A stretch of 64,000 bases of DNA, taken from Actinomadura barringtoniae. Its GTDB lineage: Bacteria > Actinomycetota > Actinomycetes > Streptosporangiales > Streptosporangiaceae. Shown one piece after another: positions 47,363 to 55,233 of the stretch (positions are counted from its first letter, which is position 1; each line of letters opens with the position of its first letter). A program made the position numbers and the translations under genes. The stretch is taken from contig NZ_JAGEOJ010000007.1 in NCBI RefSeq assembly GCF_017573505.1, forward strand, positions 1 to 64,000. Reading direction: 5' to 3'. The notes beneath the pieces were generated by a model, which did not search any database, was not told the origin of the DNA, and worked only from the letters and a program-made list of their open reading frames with translations.

Positions 47363-48124
47363 TCAGGACGGCTGGTCGGGACGGCCTGCCACGAGGTCCT
47401 GAACGCGGACCTTGAAGCGTTCGAGCGGCGCGCGCAACCGCCGGTCCCTGCGCTGGGCACGCGCCAGCTTCCGGGAACCCTCGCGGTAGCGCCATCGCGC
47501 CCACGGCGCGCCGGGGCGGGCGAGCCGGATCGCGCCGACGAAGCCCAGCAGCGGGATGAACATGCCGAAGAGGCCGGTCCATATCTTGCCCTTGAGCAGG
47601 GTGATCAGCGCGAGGGCAAGGTTCGTGGCCGCGAGGATCACGACCGCCCAGACCGGTGACTGCTCGCCGTCGGGTCCGGGTGTGAGGGCCGCGCCGATGT
47701 CGAGCGGGCCGAAGCCGAGCAGCGCGAGGCCGCTGAGCGCGATCGCGACGAAGATCGCGTCGACCGACAGCCGGCCCTGTTCCTTCCAGTAGACGTCGTC
47801 CAGCCGCAGCACCAGCGCGAACTCGTCCAAGACCAGGCCGGTGCCGATGCCGAACACGGCCGCTCCGAGCGCCGCCCACCCCGAGCGCGACTCCTCGACG
47901 GCCAGCCCGCCGATGCCGCCCACGCACATGAAGACCAGGCCGAAGACGACGTGGTGAATGTGCACTCCGCCGGGCGTGACATTTCCCGGCCACCATTTCA
48001 CCTGCGCCCGGATCATCCGGGTACTGAAGCGAATGAACGCGAATGCGCCGATCATGAAGACGAAGAAGACGAACAGGCGCAACCGCCCGCCGTCCACGAT
48101 CTGGTGGTCGAACCAGGCGCTCAT
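47363..48124 (-). CDS. integral membrane protein of unknown function
   Basis: A 253-residue protein with about six hydrophobic segments, e.g. LRLFVFFVFMIGAFAFIRF, VFGLVFMCVGGIGGLAV, GLALLGFGPLDIGAAL and MFIPLLGFVGAIRLA, and a basic C-terminal tail (RRDRRLRAPLERFK). A conserved-looking VTPGGVHIHHVVFGL holds two His next to the second helix and LVLDEFALVLRLDDVYW follows. Not assigned to a known family. Confidence 0.75.
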   Translation of the reverse strand: MSAWFDHQIVDGGRLRLFVFFVFMIGAFAFIRFSTRMIRAQVKWWPGNVTPGGVHIHHVVFGLVFMCVGGIGGLAVEESRSGWAALGAAVFGIGTGLVLDEFALVLRLDDVYWKEQGRLSVDAIFVAIALSGLALLGFGPLDIGAALTPGPDGEQSPVWAVVILAATNLALALITLLKGKIWTGLFGMFIPLLGFVGAIRLARPGAPWARWRYREGSRKLARAQRRDRRLRAPLERFKVRVQDLVAGRPDQPS

Positions 48125-48235
48125 GGAATGACTGCTTGGGTGGCGCCCGGGACGTCTTCACCGGACGCCACCCGTGTCGTTCGGGGGATTATCGGGACTG
48201 TGGGGATTGCCTTCACCTGCCGTGCCAGGGGCGAC

Positions 48236-48781
48236 CTAGATGTCGCCGATGAGGGCCTCGTCGATGCTCGCGCGGTACTCCTTCAGGCCGCCGACGGCGC
48301 AGCCCGCGCCGAGCTCGATGAGGTTGCTGATCGTACGGCCGTTGCCGCGCGCGGTGCCGCCCGTGAACGGACCGCTGGAGACGCGGCCGCCCTCGAAGCT
48401 CCAGGACGTGCCGTCACCGCGGAAGGTCGACTGGTTGACGATGGCCCGCGAGCCGTCGTTGAACGAGACCGACACCTTGGCGTAGCCGGGACCCACCGGA
48501 CCAGGGCACTTGCCCTGCAGCGACGCCTCGGCGCGGATGGTGCCGCCGGTGATCTTCGGGTGCTCGTCGGACTGGCAGACGCCGAGGTCGCCGGACGCGG
48601 TGAGGCGGACGGTGCCCGTGGCGAACGTGACGCCCGGGTCGAACTGGACGTTGAACTGCCCGCCGCGGCACACGATCGAGCCGACGTCGGCGTGCGTCGC
48701 GGCCGAGGCCGGGGCGAACGGGGCGAAGGCGAGCGCGGCACCGAGCACGCCCGCGCCTGCGAGAACCGACTTCATTCCCAT
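48236..48781 (-). CDS. secreted four-cysteine-domain protein
   Basis: A 181-residue exported protein. Signal peptide MGMKSVLAGAGVLGAALAFA ends after PASA. The mature part is a single domain: IVCRGGQFNVQFDPGVTF, TGTVRLTASGDLGVCQSDEH, LQGKCPGPVGPGYAKVSVSF and ISNLIELGAGCAVGGLKEYR, with four Cys likely forming two disulfides. I do not recognise the domain. The same domain forms the C-terminus of the next gene (49013-51217). AAGGGAA precedes ATG 48781. Confidence 0.85.
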   Translation of the reverse strand: MGMKSVLAGAGVLGAALAFAPFAPASAATHADVGSIVCRGGQFNVQFDPGVTFATGTVRLTASGDLGVCQSDEHPKITGGTIRAEASLQGKCPGPVGPGYAKVSVSFNDGSRAIVNQSTFRGDGTSWSFEGGRVSSGPFTGGTARGNGRTISNLIELGAGCAVGGLKEYRASIDEALIGDI

Positions 48782-48923
48782 ATTGATTCCCTTTCCGAGT
48801 GCTGAGGTCAAAGCGATCCCCCGAGGGATCACGACACCCTGACCATAGATCTCCGGGGAATGTGCCCTGCCGTTGATTTCACCAATGGGAAGCACATGAA
48901 TTGGTAGCGGAATCCCAGCGTTC

Positions 48924-48973
48924 GGCCCGGTCGTTCACGCGCGGGGAAATTCGCGCGCGTGAACGACCGGGCC
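48924..48973 (-). terminator. terminator of the lectin-like gene
   Basis: A 17-bp perfect stem GGCCCGGTCGTTCACGC with its complement, 16-nt loop, 40 bp past the stop at 49013. Confidence 0.8.
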
Positions 48974-49012
48974 GTTCAGCCGCCCAAAGGGCCGGCTGCC
49001 ACCGGATCGCCG

Positions 49013-51217
49013 CTACTGGATCGCCAGCTCGTCGATGCTGGCGCGGTACTCCTTCAGGCCGCCGATGCCGCAGCCCGCACCGAGCTCGATGAGGTTGCTG
49101 ATCGTGCGGCCGTTGGCGTGCGCGGTGGTGCCCTTGAAGGCGCCCTCCGCGACCCGGCCGCCCTCGAACAGCCACGACACAGCGTCGGCGCGGAAGCTCG
49201 ACTGGGTGATGGTCGACCGCGTGCCGTCGTTCCACGAGATCGTCACCCGCGCGTAGCCGGGCCCGACCGGTCCGGGGCATTTGCCCTGGAGCACGGCCTC
49301 GGCGCGCACCGTGCCACCGGTGATCTTCGGGTGCGCCTCGGACTGGCACAGCCCGAGGTCGCCCGACGCGGTGAGCCGCACGGTCCCGTTGAAGAAGGTG
49401 AGCCCCGGGTCGATCTGCACGTGGAACTGGCCGCCCCGGCAGATGATGTCGTCGGCGCCCTCGGCCTGCGTGCCGCCCTCGACCTGGACGGTCGCCGTCG
49501 GCGAGGTGTCGTTGCCCGGGTCGGAGTCGCCCGGTGTCTTCACCGTGCTGCCGCTCATCTCCAGCTGACCGGCGGTCCCGGTCGGCACGGAGTAGGTGGT
49601 CGTGATCGGCGGGAACGACCGGCCGGGCTCCAGCTTGTCCGGCCGGGTGCAGGTGGCCAGCTTCGCGTCGCCCGCGATGGTGCAGGTCCAGCCGTCGCCC
49701 TTGCTCGCTGTGATGGTCGTTCCGGGCGGCGCCGGAATCTTCACCGTGGTGGCGCCGGTCGCCGGGCCCGCGCCCGGCGCGTTGGTCACGACCGTGGTGC
49801 TGGTCCCGGTCCCGCCGGCCTTGAACGGCCCGTCGGGCGTGGTCCGCACCGACAGGTCGGGGCTCGGCGCGGTCGCGGTGCCCTCGATCGGCACGGTCAC
49901 CGGCGGCGAGGTGTTGTCCTCGGGCTTGTGCTCCAGCGGCGTACCGACGACCGCCTGCGCGCTGACCTGCTGCGGCGCGCCCGTCGGCACGTCCACCAGC
50001 ACCTTGACCGGCGGGTAGGCGGCGCCCGGCCGCAGCACGTCGGCGCCGGCGCCCGGCCGCGTGCAGGTGACCTTCTGCCCGCTCGCCTGGCAGGTCCAGC
50101 CGTCGCCGCTCGCCGACCTGTAGGTCAGCCCCTCGGGCACGGTGAACGTGGTGGACACCGGGCCGGTGGTCGGGCCCGCGACCGGGCCGTTGGCGACGGT
50201 CACGTCGAACTCGCCCGTACCGCCGCGCTTGAACGGACCGGCGGGCGCGACCTTGACGTTCAGGTCGGGGTCGAGCGTGGTGACCTTGAAGTTCTGCAGC
50301 TCGTGGTAGTTGGTGGACTTCCCGGTCGAGGCCGCGAAGCCCAGCATCACGGTGTCGGGCAGTTTGGCCTGACCCGGGATCGCGTCCAGGTTGAGCTTGT
50401 CGATCAGCTTCTGGCGGCCCTTGCCGTCGTGGAAGTCGACGTTGACGCTCATCACGTTCTGCGTGGAGACGTCGACCGACACCGACCGGCGGGCCTTGTC
50501 GCGCGTCGTCACGTGGTCGACGGCCAGCGGTGCGGGCGCCGGAACGCCGCGCACGTACTGGTAGCCCGACGACTGCGAGCCGCGGATCACGACGCTGTTC
50601 GGCTTGAGTCCCGGCCCCTTGTCCTTGGCGCCCCAGAGCTCGGGGTTGGAGAAGTTGCCGTACTGGTCGAAGCCGACGCCGACGAACGCGCCCTTCAGGT
50701 TGTGATAGCCGAGTGAGCCGCCGCTGTCGCCGATGTTGGGCGCGGCGGTCTTGCCGTCCACCAGGAAGAACGAGAGGCCGTCGGCGCCCTTGGCGGTGGA
50801 GGTGTTGTACTGGAACTGGTCGAACTGGATGTGCAGCCCCGACCCCGCCTTGATCGGCCGGTTGAGTATCACGCCGCCCGCGTCCTGGTTCGAGTTGTCG
50901 GTGAGCTGGAAGGCCCCCTCGCCCTCGGGGTCGGCCTTGCCCTTCCCGTCCCGTACGGCGTTGCACCAGGCCAGCGAGCCGTCCGGGGGCCGCGTGGCGG
51001 CCGCCGTCAGGCACGGCGTGTGATCGCCCTTCGGGCTGGGCGCGATCCACGTGCCCGGCGAGGTCGACCCGTTCTTGAAGCTCTCCGACAGCAGTTCCAG
51101 CGCCTGCGCCGACTGCTCGGACACCGCCGACAGGCCGGACAGTGCGAGTACCGCCGCGGCGCCGGTCAGCGCCGCCCGGTTGAGGCGCCTGCGCGCGCCG
51201 ATTGAGATTGGGCTCAC
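49013..51217 (-). CDS. secreted L-type-lectin-like protein with DUF11 repeats and the four-cysteine domain
   Basis: A 734-residue exported protein. The signal region is RRRLNRAALTGAAAVLALSG. Residues about 40-290 resemble an L-type lectin: LHIQFDQFQYNTSTAKGADG, LSFFLVDG and GGSLGYHNLKGAFVGVGFD. Two DUF11/CARDB-like modules follow (about 295-440 and 445-575), each with a TTP/APAGPFKxGGTG start and GDGWTC site. The C-terminus (about 585-734) is the four-Cys domain IICRGGQFHVQIDPGLTF to ISNLIELGAGCGIGGLKEYR. Sugar binding is inferred from fold only. Its product and the 48236 protein may interact or compete. Confidence 0.85.
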   Translation of the reverse strand: MSPISIGARRRLNRAALTGAAAVLALSGLSAVSEQSAQALELLSESFKNGSTSPGTWIAPSPKGDHTPCLTAAATRPPDGSLAWCNAVRDGKGKADPEGEGAFQLTDNSNQDAGGVILNRPIKAGSGLHIQFDQFQYNTSTAKGADGLSFFLVDGKTAAPNIGDSGGSLGYHNLKGAFVGVGFDQYGNFSNPELWGAKDKGPGLKPNSVVIRGSQSSGYQYVRGVPAPAPLAVDHVTTRDKARRSVSVDVSTQNVMSVNVDFHDGKGRQKLIDKLNLDAIPGQAKLPDTVMLGFAASTGKSTNYHELQNFKVTTLDPDLNVKVAPAGPFKRGGTGEFDVTVANGPVAGPTTGPVSTTFTVPEGLTYRSASGDGWTCQASGQKVTCTRPGAGADVLRPGAAYPPVKVLVDVPTGAPQQVSAQAVVGTPLEHKPEDNTSPPVTVPIEGTATAPSPDLSVRTTPDGPFKAGGTGTSTTVVTNAPGAGPATGATTVKIPAPPGTTITASKGDGWTCTIAGDAKLATCTRPDKLEPGRSFPPITTTYSVPTGTAGQLEMSGSTVKTPGDSDPGNDTSPTATVQVEGGTQAEGADDIICRGGQFHVQIDPGLTFFNGTVRLTASGDLGLCQSEAHPKITGGTVRAEAVLQGKCPGPVGPGYARVTISWNDGTRSTITQSSFRADAVSWLFEGGRVAEGAFKGTTAHANGRTISNLIELGAGCGIGGLKEYRASIDELAIQ

Positions 51218-51334
51218 CGATCCCCCTGAGATCCGAGTTGATGATCAAGGGGGTCGGTGAGTTTGTAGCCCGGCGGCCACTGTCCGAAACATCGCCCGTT
51301 ATCCGGACCAACTACCCCAGTTTCGGCACCCGCG

Positions 51335-51865
51335 TCAGCGCGCGACCGCGTAGGTGACCGAGAGGCTGCCGCTCGGAAAGGCCTCGGTGGCCACGCGCTC
51401 GAAGCCCAACGGCCGGTCCTCGAAGAGCCGCGCCCCGGTCCCGGTGACGACCGGATCGATCAACAGCCGGAGCTCGTCGAGCAGGCCGTTCCGCAGCAGC
51501 GCCCGCACGAGCGTCGGGCTGCCGGTGATCAGGATCGGCCCGTCGCCCGGCGCCTCCTTCAGGTTCGCCACCTCGTCGAACGTGGTAATGAGGCTGGTGT
51601 TCTTCCATTTCGGCGCGGTGAGCGTCGTGGACAGGACCACCTTGGGCAGGCCGTTCATCAGGTCGGCCATGGAGCCGGTCGCCGCAGGCCAGTAGCCCGC
51701 GTGCTCCTCGTAGGTCCGGCGGCCCAGCAGCATGGTGTCCGCGGCGGCCATGCCCGCCTCGATCGCGCGGTCCATCTCCGGGTCGTGGAAGGGCGAGTGC
51801 CACTTCCCGGGCTCGGCGACGACGCCGTCGAGCGTCATGAACAGCTCAGAGACGATCTTCTTCAC
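51335..51865 (-). CDS. RibD C-terminal-like reductase (efflux operon)
   Basis: A 176-residue dihydrofolate-reductase-fold protein: SELFMTLDGVVAEPGKW, TMLLGRRTYEEHAGYWP, ILITGSPTLVRALLRNGLLD and LLIDPVVTGTGARLFED. GTG 51865 overlaps the MFS stop (GTGA), so it is coupled to the exporter gene. It could modify or reduce the exported compound (inference). Confidence 0.85.
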   Translation of the reverse strand: MKKIVSELFMTLDGVVAEPGKWHSPFHDPEMDRAIEAGMAAADTMLLGRRTYEEHAGYWPAATGSMADLMNGLPKVVLSTTLTAPKWKNTSLITTFDEVANLKEAPGDGPILITGSPTLVRALLRNGLLDELRLLIDPVVTGTGARLFEDRPLGFERVATEAFPSGSLSVTYAVAR

Positions 51866-53433
51866 GCGACTTCTCCTTGGGCGACGAACGTTGCGGCCTC
51901 GGCCTCGGCCTCGGGAACGGGGGTGGGGGCGGGGGCTTCCGTCTGGCGTCCGACGGCGGGCAGATCGCGCAGCGCGGCGGCGATGAGGACGGCCAGGCCG
52001 AGCATCACGGCGGCGCAGACGGCCGAGACGACCTGCAACTCGGTGGTGAAGGCGTGGCGCGCGGCGTCCATCACCGCGGCGCCCGCGTGCTGGGGCAGCC
52101 GGGCGGCCACGTCGGCGGCGCCGGCCAGGCTGTCGTGCGCCGGACCGGGACCCGCGGCGGGGCCGCCCGCGGTGTGCCGGTAGACGGCCGTCCCCAGGCT
52201 GCCGAGGACGGCGATGCCGAGCGCGTAGCCCAGCTCGTTGCCGGTCTGCGCGATCGCCGCCGCCGATCCGGCCTGCGCGGGCGGCGCGGCGCCGACGACC
52301 ACGTTCGTGCCGATGCTGACCAGCGGACCGGCGCCCAGGCAGGAGACCGCGAAACCGGCGACGAGGCCGCCCGTGCCGTCCGCCTGCGCGATGATCAGCA
52401 TGCCGGTCACCGTGAGGGCGAGGCCGAGGGGAATGAGCGGGACCGGCGGGATCCGGCGGCCCAGCAGCGGCGCCACCTGGAAGCTGACCATCGCGGCGAT
52501 CATCCCCGGCACCATGGCGAGGCCCGCGTTCAGCGGGGACAGCCGGTCGACCAGCTGAAGGTGCTGGGCGACCAGGTTCATGGTGCCGCCCGACAGCATC
52601 GCGTTCGCCAGCAGGCCGACCAGCACGATCGAGAAGGCGCGGCGGCGGAACAGCGACAGATCCAGGAGCGGATCGGCCAGCCGCCGCTGACGCGCCACGA
52701 AGACCGCGCCGAGCGCCAGCCCGGCCGCCAGCGCGGCGACGGGCAACGGGTGCCAGCCGTTCCGCGCGGTCTCCTTGAGCCCGTAGATGAACGAGAGGAT
52801 CGCGCCGAGGGAGAGCACGACGCTGGGCAGGTCGAGGCGGCCCGCCGACGTGTCGCGGTGCTCGGGCAGCAGCAGCGGGCCGAGGACCAGCAACGCCGCC
52901 ATGGCGGGAACGCCGAGCAGGAACACCGAGCCCCACCAGAAGTGCTCGAGCATCACGCCGCCGACGAGCGGCCCGACGATGGCGCCGAGGGTGAAACAGC
53001 CCGCCCAGATCCCGACCGCGCTGGCCCGCTGCCGCGGATCGTGGAACAGCGTCATGATCATCGCGAGGGTGGACGGGGTGAGCGCGGCGCCCGCGACACC
53101 GAGCAGGGCACGGGCAGCGATCAGCATCTCCGGGGTCGTGCTGAACGCCGCCAGCACCGAGGCGGTGCCGAACGCCGCGGCGCCGAGCAGCAGCAGCCTG
53201 CGCCGGCCGATCCGGTCGCCGAGCGTGCCCATCGTGATCAGGAGGCCCGCGACCATGAAGCCGTAGACGTCCATGATCCAGAGCTGCTGGGTGCTGCCCG
53301 CGCCCAGCTCGGCGCTGAGCCGCGGCAGCGCCATCACCATCACGAACAGGTCGAGCGATACCAGCAGGGCCGGCAGCGCGAGCACGGCGAGCGCGATCCA
53401 TTCGCGTCGCCCCGCCCGGGGAGGGACGGTCAT
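51862..53433 (-). CDS. MFS drug exporter (QacA/SmvA-like, 14-TM)
   Basis: A 523-residue efflux pump with 14 hydrophobic segments. TM1 ends LDLFVMVMALPRLSAEL, motif A is MGTLGDRIGRRRLL and the antiporter region is GAIVGPLVGGVML. A large soluble loop near the C-terminus (GGPAAGPGPAHDSLAGAA) precedes the last helix, as in QacA-type pumps. The start overlaps the upstream hydrolase-like stop (ATGA). Divergent LysR-esterase regulator at 53934 is the likely controller. Confidence 0.9.
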   Translation of the reverse strand: MTVPPRAGRREWIALAVLALPALLVSLDLFVMVMALPRLSAELGAGSTQQLWIMDVYGFMVAGLLITMGTLGDRIGRRRLLLLGAAAFGTASVLAAFSTTPEMLIAARALLGVAGAALTPSTLAMIMTLFHDPRQRASAVGIWAGCFTLGAIVGPLVGGVMLEHFWWGSVFLLGVPAMAALLVLGPLLLPEHRDTSAGRLDLPSVVLSLGAILSFIYGLKETARNGWHPLPVAALAAGLALGAVFVARQRRLADPLLDLSLFRRRAFSIVLVGLLANAMLSGGTMNLVAQHLQLVDRLSPLNAGLAMVPGMIAAMVSFQVAPLLGRRIPPVPLIPLGLALTVTGMLIIAQADGTGGLVAGFAVSCLGAGPLVSIGTNVVVGAAPPAQAGSAAAIAQTGNELGYALGIAVLGSLGTAVYRHTAGGPAAGPGPAHDSLAGAADVAARLPQHAGAAVMDAARHAFTTELQVVSAVCAAVMLGLAVLIAAALRDLPAVGRQTEAPAPTPVPEAEAEAATFVAQGEVA

Positions 53434-53825
53434 GTCGAAGTCCTTTCGTCGGTCATGCATGGGGTTTCGCCTGTGACGAGCTCGACCTCAGGCCAGCCCT
53501 CGTCCCGCGCCTGGAGCGCGACGGCGACCGCGATCACGGCGCCCTCGCCCGCACCGGCGACGAGCAGGCGGGCCGGGTCGGCACCGAGCTCGGAACCGTG
53601 ATCGGCGGCCCAGCCCAGCACCGCCGCCGCGTCCCGGAGCGCCGTCTCGTACGGCGGATCCAGGCACACGTCCAGCACCACGGCGTCGGGCCGGGCCGTA
53701 TCGCGGTTCGAAGGACCGAGGTGGAAATAGACGAGCAGCGCCGGATTGCGAACCTCCGGCCATTGCACGCGGCCACGCACCGGGCCCGCGAAGCCCCGGA
53801 GGTGAACGACGGCTGAGGTGGTCAT
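53430..53825 (-). CDS. truncated alpha/beta-hydrolase-like protein without nucleophile
   Basis: A 131-residue protein resembling the central part of an esterase fold: NPALLVYFHLGPSNRD replaces the HGGGF region, AAAVLGWAADHGSELGADPA matches the helix before the elbow, and LLVAGAGEGAVIAVAVALQA occupies the nucleophile elbow with GAGEG instead of GxSxG. No Asp or His of a triad follows because the protein stops there. It is translationally coupled to the MFS gene, which argues it is retained as a binding or regulatory partner rather than being pure debris. Its start lies next to the LysR-type dyad. Confidence 0.6.
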   Translation of the reverse strand: MTTSAVVHLRGFAGPVRGRVQWPEVRNPALLVYFHLGPSNRDTARPDAVVLDVCLDPPYETALRDAAAVLGWAADHGSELGADPARLLVAGAGEGAVIAVAVALQARDEGWPEVELVTGETPCMTDERTST

Positions 53826-53865
53826 GCGGAAACCGTCGCAGCGGCGAAGCCCTCAAGGGAAAGGC

Positions 53866-53894
53866 CGTTCGTGCATCACGGTCGTGCATGAACG
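53866..53894. promoter_or_regulatory. LysR-type dyad between the esterase-fusion gene and the efflux operon
   Basis: CGTTCGTGCA (53866-53875) and TGCATGAACG (53885-53894) form an imperfect inverted repeat (nine of ten pairs) with 9-nt spacer. Length and placement in the divergent gap fit a LysR binding site. Confidence 0.6.
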
Positions 53895-53933
53895 GCATGA
53901 CCACACTCAGCCCGCGCGGGCGATAATCCCGGT

Positions 53934-55139
53934 ATGGCCGAGCAAGGCGAACAGGCACGCGTCCTGCCGCTCCCCCAGGCGCCCGACGCGATCGAGCTGC
54001 GCCATCTGCGCGCGTTCGTCGCGGTGGCGGAGGAGCTCAACTTCGGGCGGGCGGCGTCCCGGCTCTACCTGTCGCAGCCCGCGCTGAGCCGCCAGATCCG
54101 CGGGCTGGAACGGCTGATCGGCTGCGACCTGCTGAGCCGCTCGACGCACCGGGTGGAGCTCACGCTCGCCGGGGAATCCCTCGTGGGGAGGGCGCGCGAG
54201 ATCCTCGCCGGGCTCGACGACGCGGTCTCCACCACGCGTTCGGTCGGCGGCGAGCTCACCAGCCGCGCCGCGCAGCTGTGGAAGCCGGTGTGGGAGCGGA
54301 ACGACTCCGACGACGAGGGGCACGAGCTGGCCGCCGCCTTCGAGGCGCTGCTGGCCAAGTTCGACCCGCCGCCCGAGGTCCAGATCCGGCCCGTCAGAGC
54401 GGGAGGGGTTCCCGCCCTCCGCCTGGCTCCGGAGAAGCCGGGCCCCGGCGCCGTGCTCTATCTGCACGGCGGCGGCTTCGTCATGGGGTCGGCGTACGGT
54501 TATCGCCCGCTCGTAGGGGCTCTGTCCGCCGCCTCCGACACGACCTTCCTGGTGCCCGACTACGCGCTCGCCCCCGAGTCCCCCTATCCGGCCGCCCTTG
54601 AGGACTCCGTACGGGCCTACCTGTGGCTCCTCGACCAGGGCGTCGAACCTGACCATGTCGTCATCGCCGGGGACTCCTCAGGAGCGAGCCTCGTTCTGTC
54701 GGTCCTGGTCCACATCGCCGAGCACGATCTGCCCCGGCCCGGTGGCGGCCTGCTGCTCTGCCCTTGGGTCGATCTCGCGTACCTGCTGCCGCAGATCACC
54801 CCGACCGACCCCCAGTTCCTGGTGCACGCGCGGATGATGCGGCGCTCCGTCGACGTCTACCTGGCCGGGCAGTCCCTGGACGACCCGATCGTCAACCCGC
54901 TCGGGCATCCCGAGGTACTCGCGGGACTCCCCAGGATGCTCATCCAGGCCGGTACCGGCGACCACCTCCTCAACCAGGCCCAGGCACTCGCCGAACGGGC
55001 CGGGGACCAGGGAGCAGAGGTGAAGCTCTCGCTCTATCCGGTCGCCACTCACGACTTCCATCTCTTCTGGCCGTTCCTCCCCGAGGCCATGAAGGCGCTC
55101 CAGGAGGCGGGCCGGTTCATCCGGAAGACCACCACTTAG
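53934..55139 (+). CDS. fusion of LysR-type HTH domain and HSL-family esterase
   Basis: A 401-residue two-part protein. Residues 20-105 are a LysR winged HTH: ELRHLRAFVAVAEELNFGRA and LYLSQPALSRQIRGLERLIG, with the linker helix. In place of the LysR effector domain, residues 130-401 are an alpha/beta-hydrolase-3 (hormone-sensitive-lipase) domain: oxyanion motif YLHGGGFVMGS (176-186), nucleophile AGDSSGAS (Ser248), Asp343 in AGTGDHLLNQ and His373 in VATHDFHLFW. The triad appears complete. It may bind or hydrolyse an ester inducer and set transcription of the divergent efflux operon. Head-to-tail fusion is in one frame without slip sites. Start ATG 53934 has CCCGGT rather than a strong site. Confidence 0.88.
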   Translation: MAEQGEQARVLPLPQAPDAIELRHLRAFVAVAEELNFGRAASRLYLSQPALSRQIRGLERLIGCDLLSRSTHRVELTLAGESLVGRAREILAGLDDAVSTTRSVGGELTSRAAQLWKPVWERNDSDDEGHELAAAFEALLAKFDPPPEVQIRPVRAGGVPALRLAPEKPGPGAVLYLHGGGFVMGSAYGYRPLVGALSAASDTTFLVPDYALAPESPYPAALEDSVRAYLWLLDQGVEPDHVVIAGDSSGASLVLSVLVHIAEHDLPRPGGGLLLCPWVDLAYLLPQITPTDPQFLVHARMMRRSVDVYLAGQSLDDPIVNPLGHPEVLAGLPRMLIQAGTGDHLLNQAQALAERAGDQGAEVKLSLYPVATHDFHLFWPFLPEAMKALQEAGRFIRKTTT

Positions 55140-55155
55140 GCACCGGCGGCACCCC

Positions 55156-55183
55156 TTGACAGCTGAGCGACCGGCCGTACGAT
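55156..55183 (+). promoter_or_regulatory. promoter of the fatty-acid-hydroxylase-like gene
   Basis: TTGACA (-35, 55156-55161) and TACGAT (-10, 55178-55183), 16 bp apart. Transcription would start near 55190, just before the 27-bp palindrome. Confidence 0.65.
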
Positions 55184-55194
55184 TCCAGAGTGGC

Positions 55195-55221
55195 TGAGTG
55201 GATCAGCCACTGATCCACTCA
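55195..55221. promoter_or_regulatory. perfect 27-bp palindromic operator
   Basis: TGAGTGGATCAG, spacer CCA, CTGATCCACTCA: 12-bp perfect arms placed between the promoter and the ribosome site of the next gene. Shape and length fit a TetR-family or similar dimer site; no TetR gene is in this window. Confidence 0.8.
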
Positions 55222-55233
55222 GGAGGAACTGTG

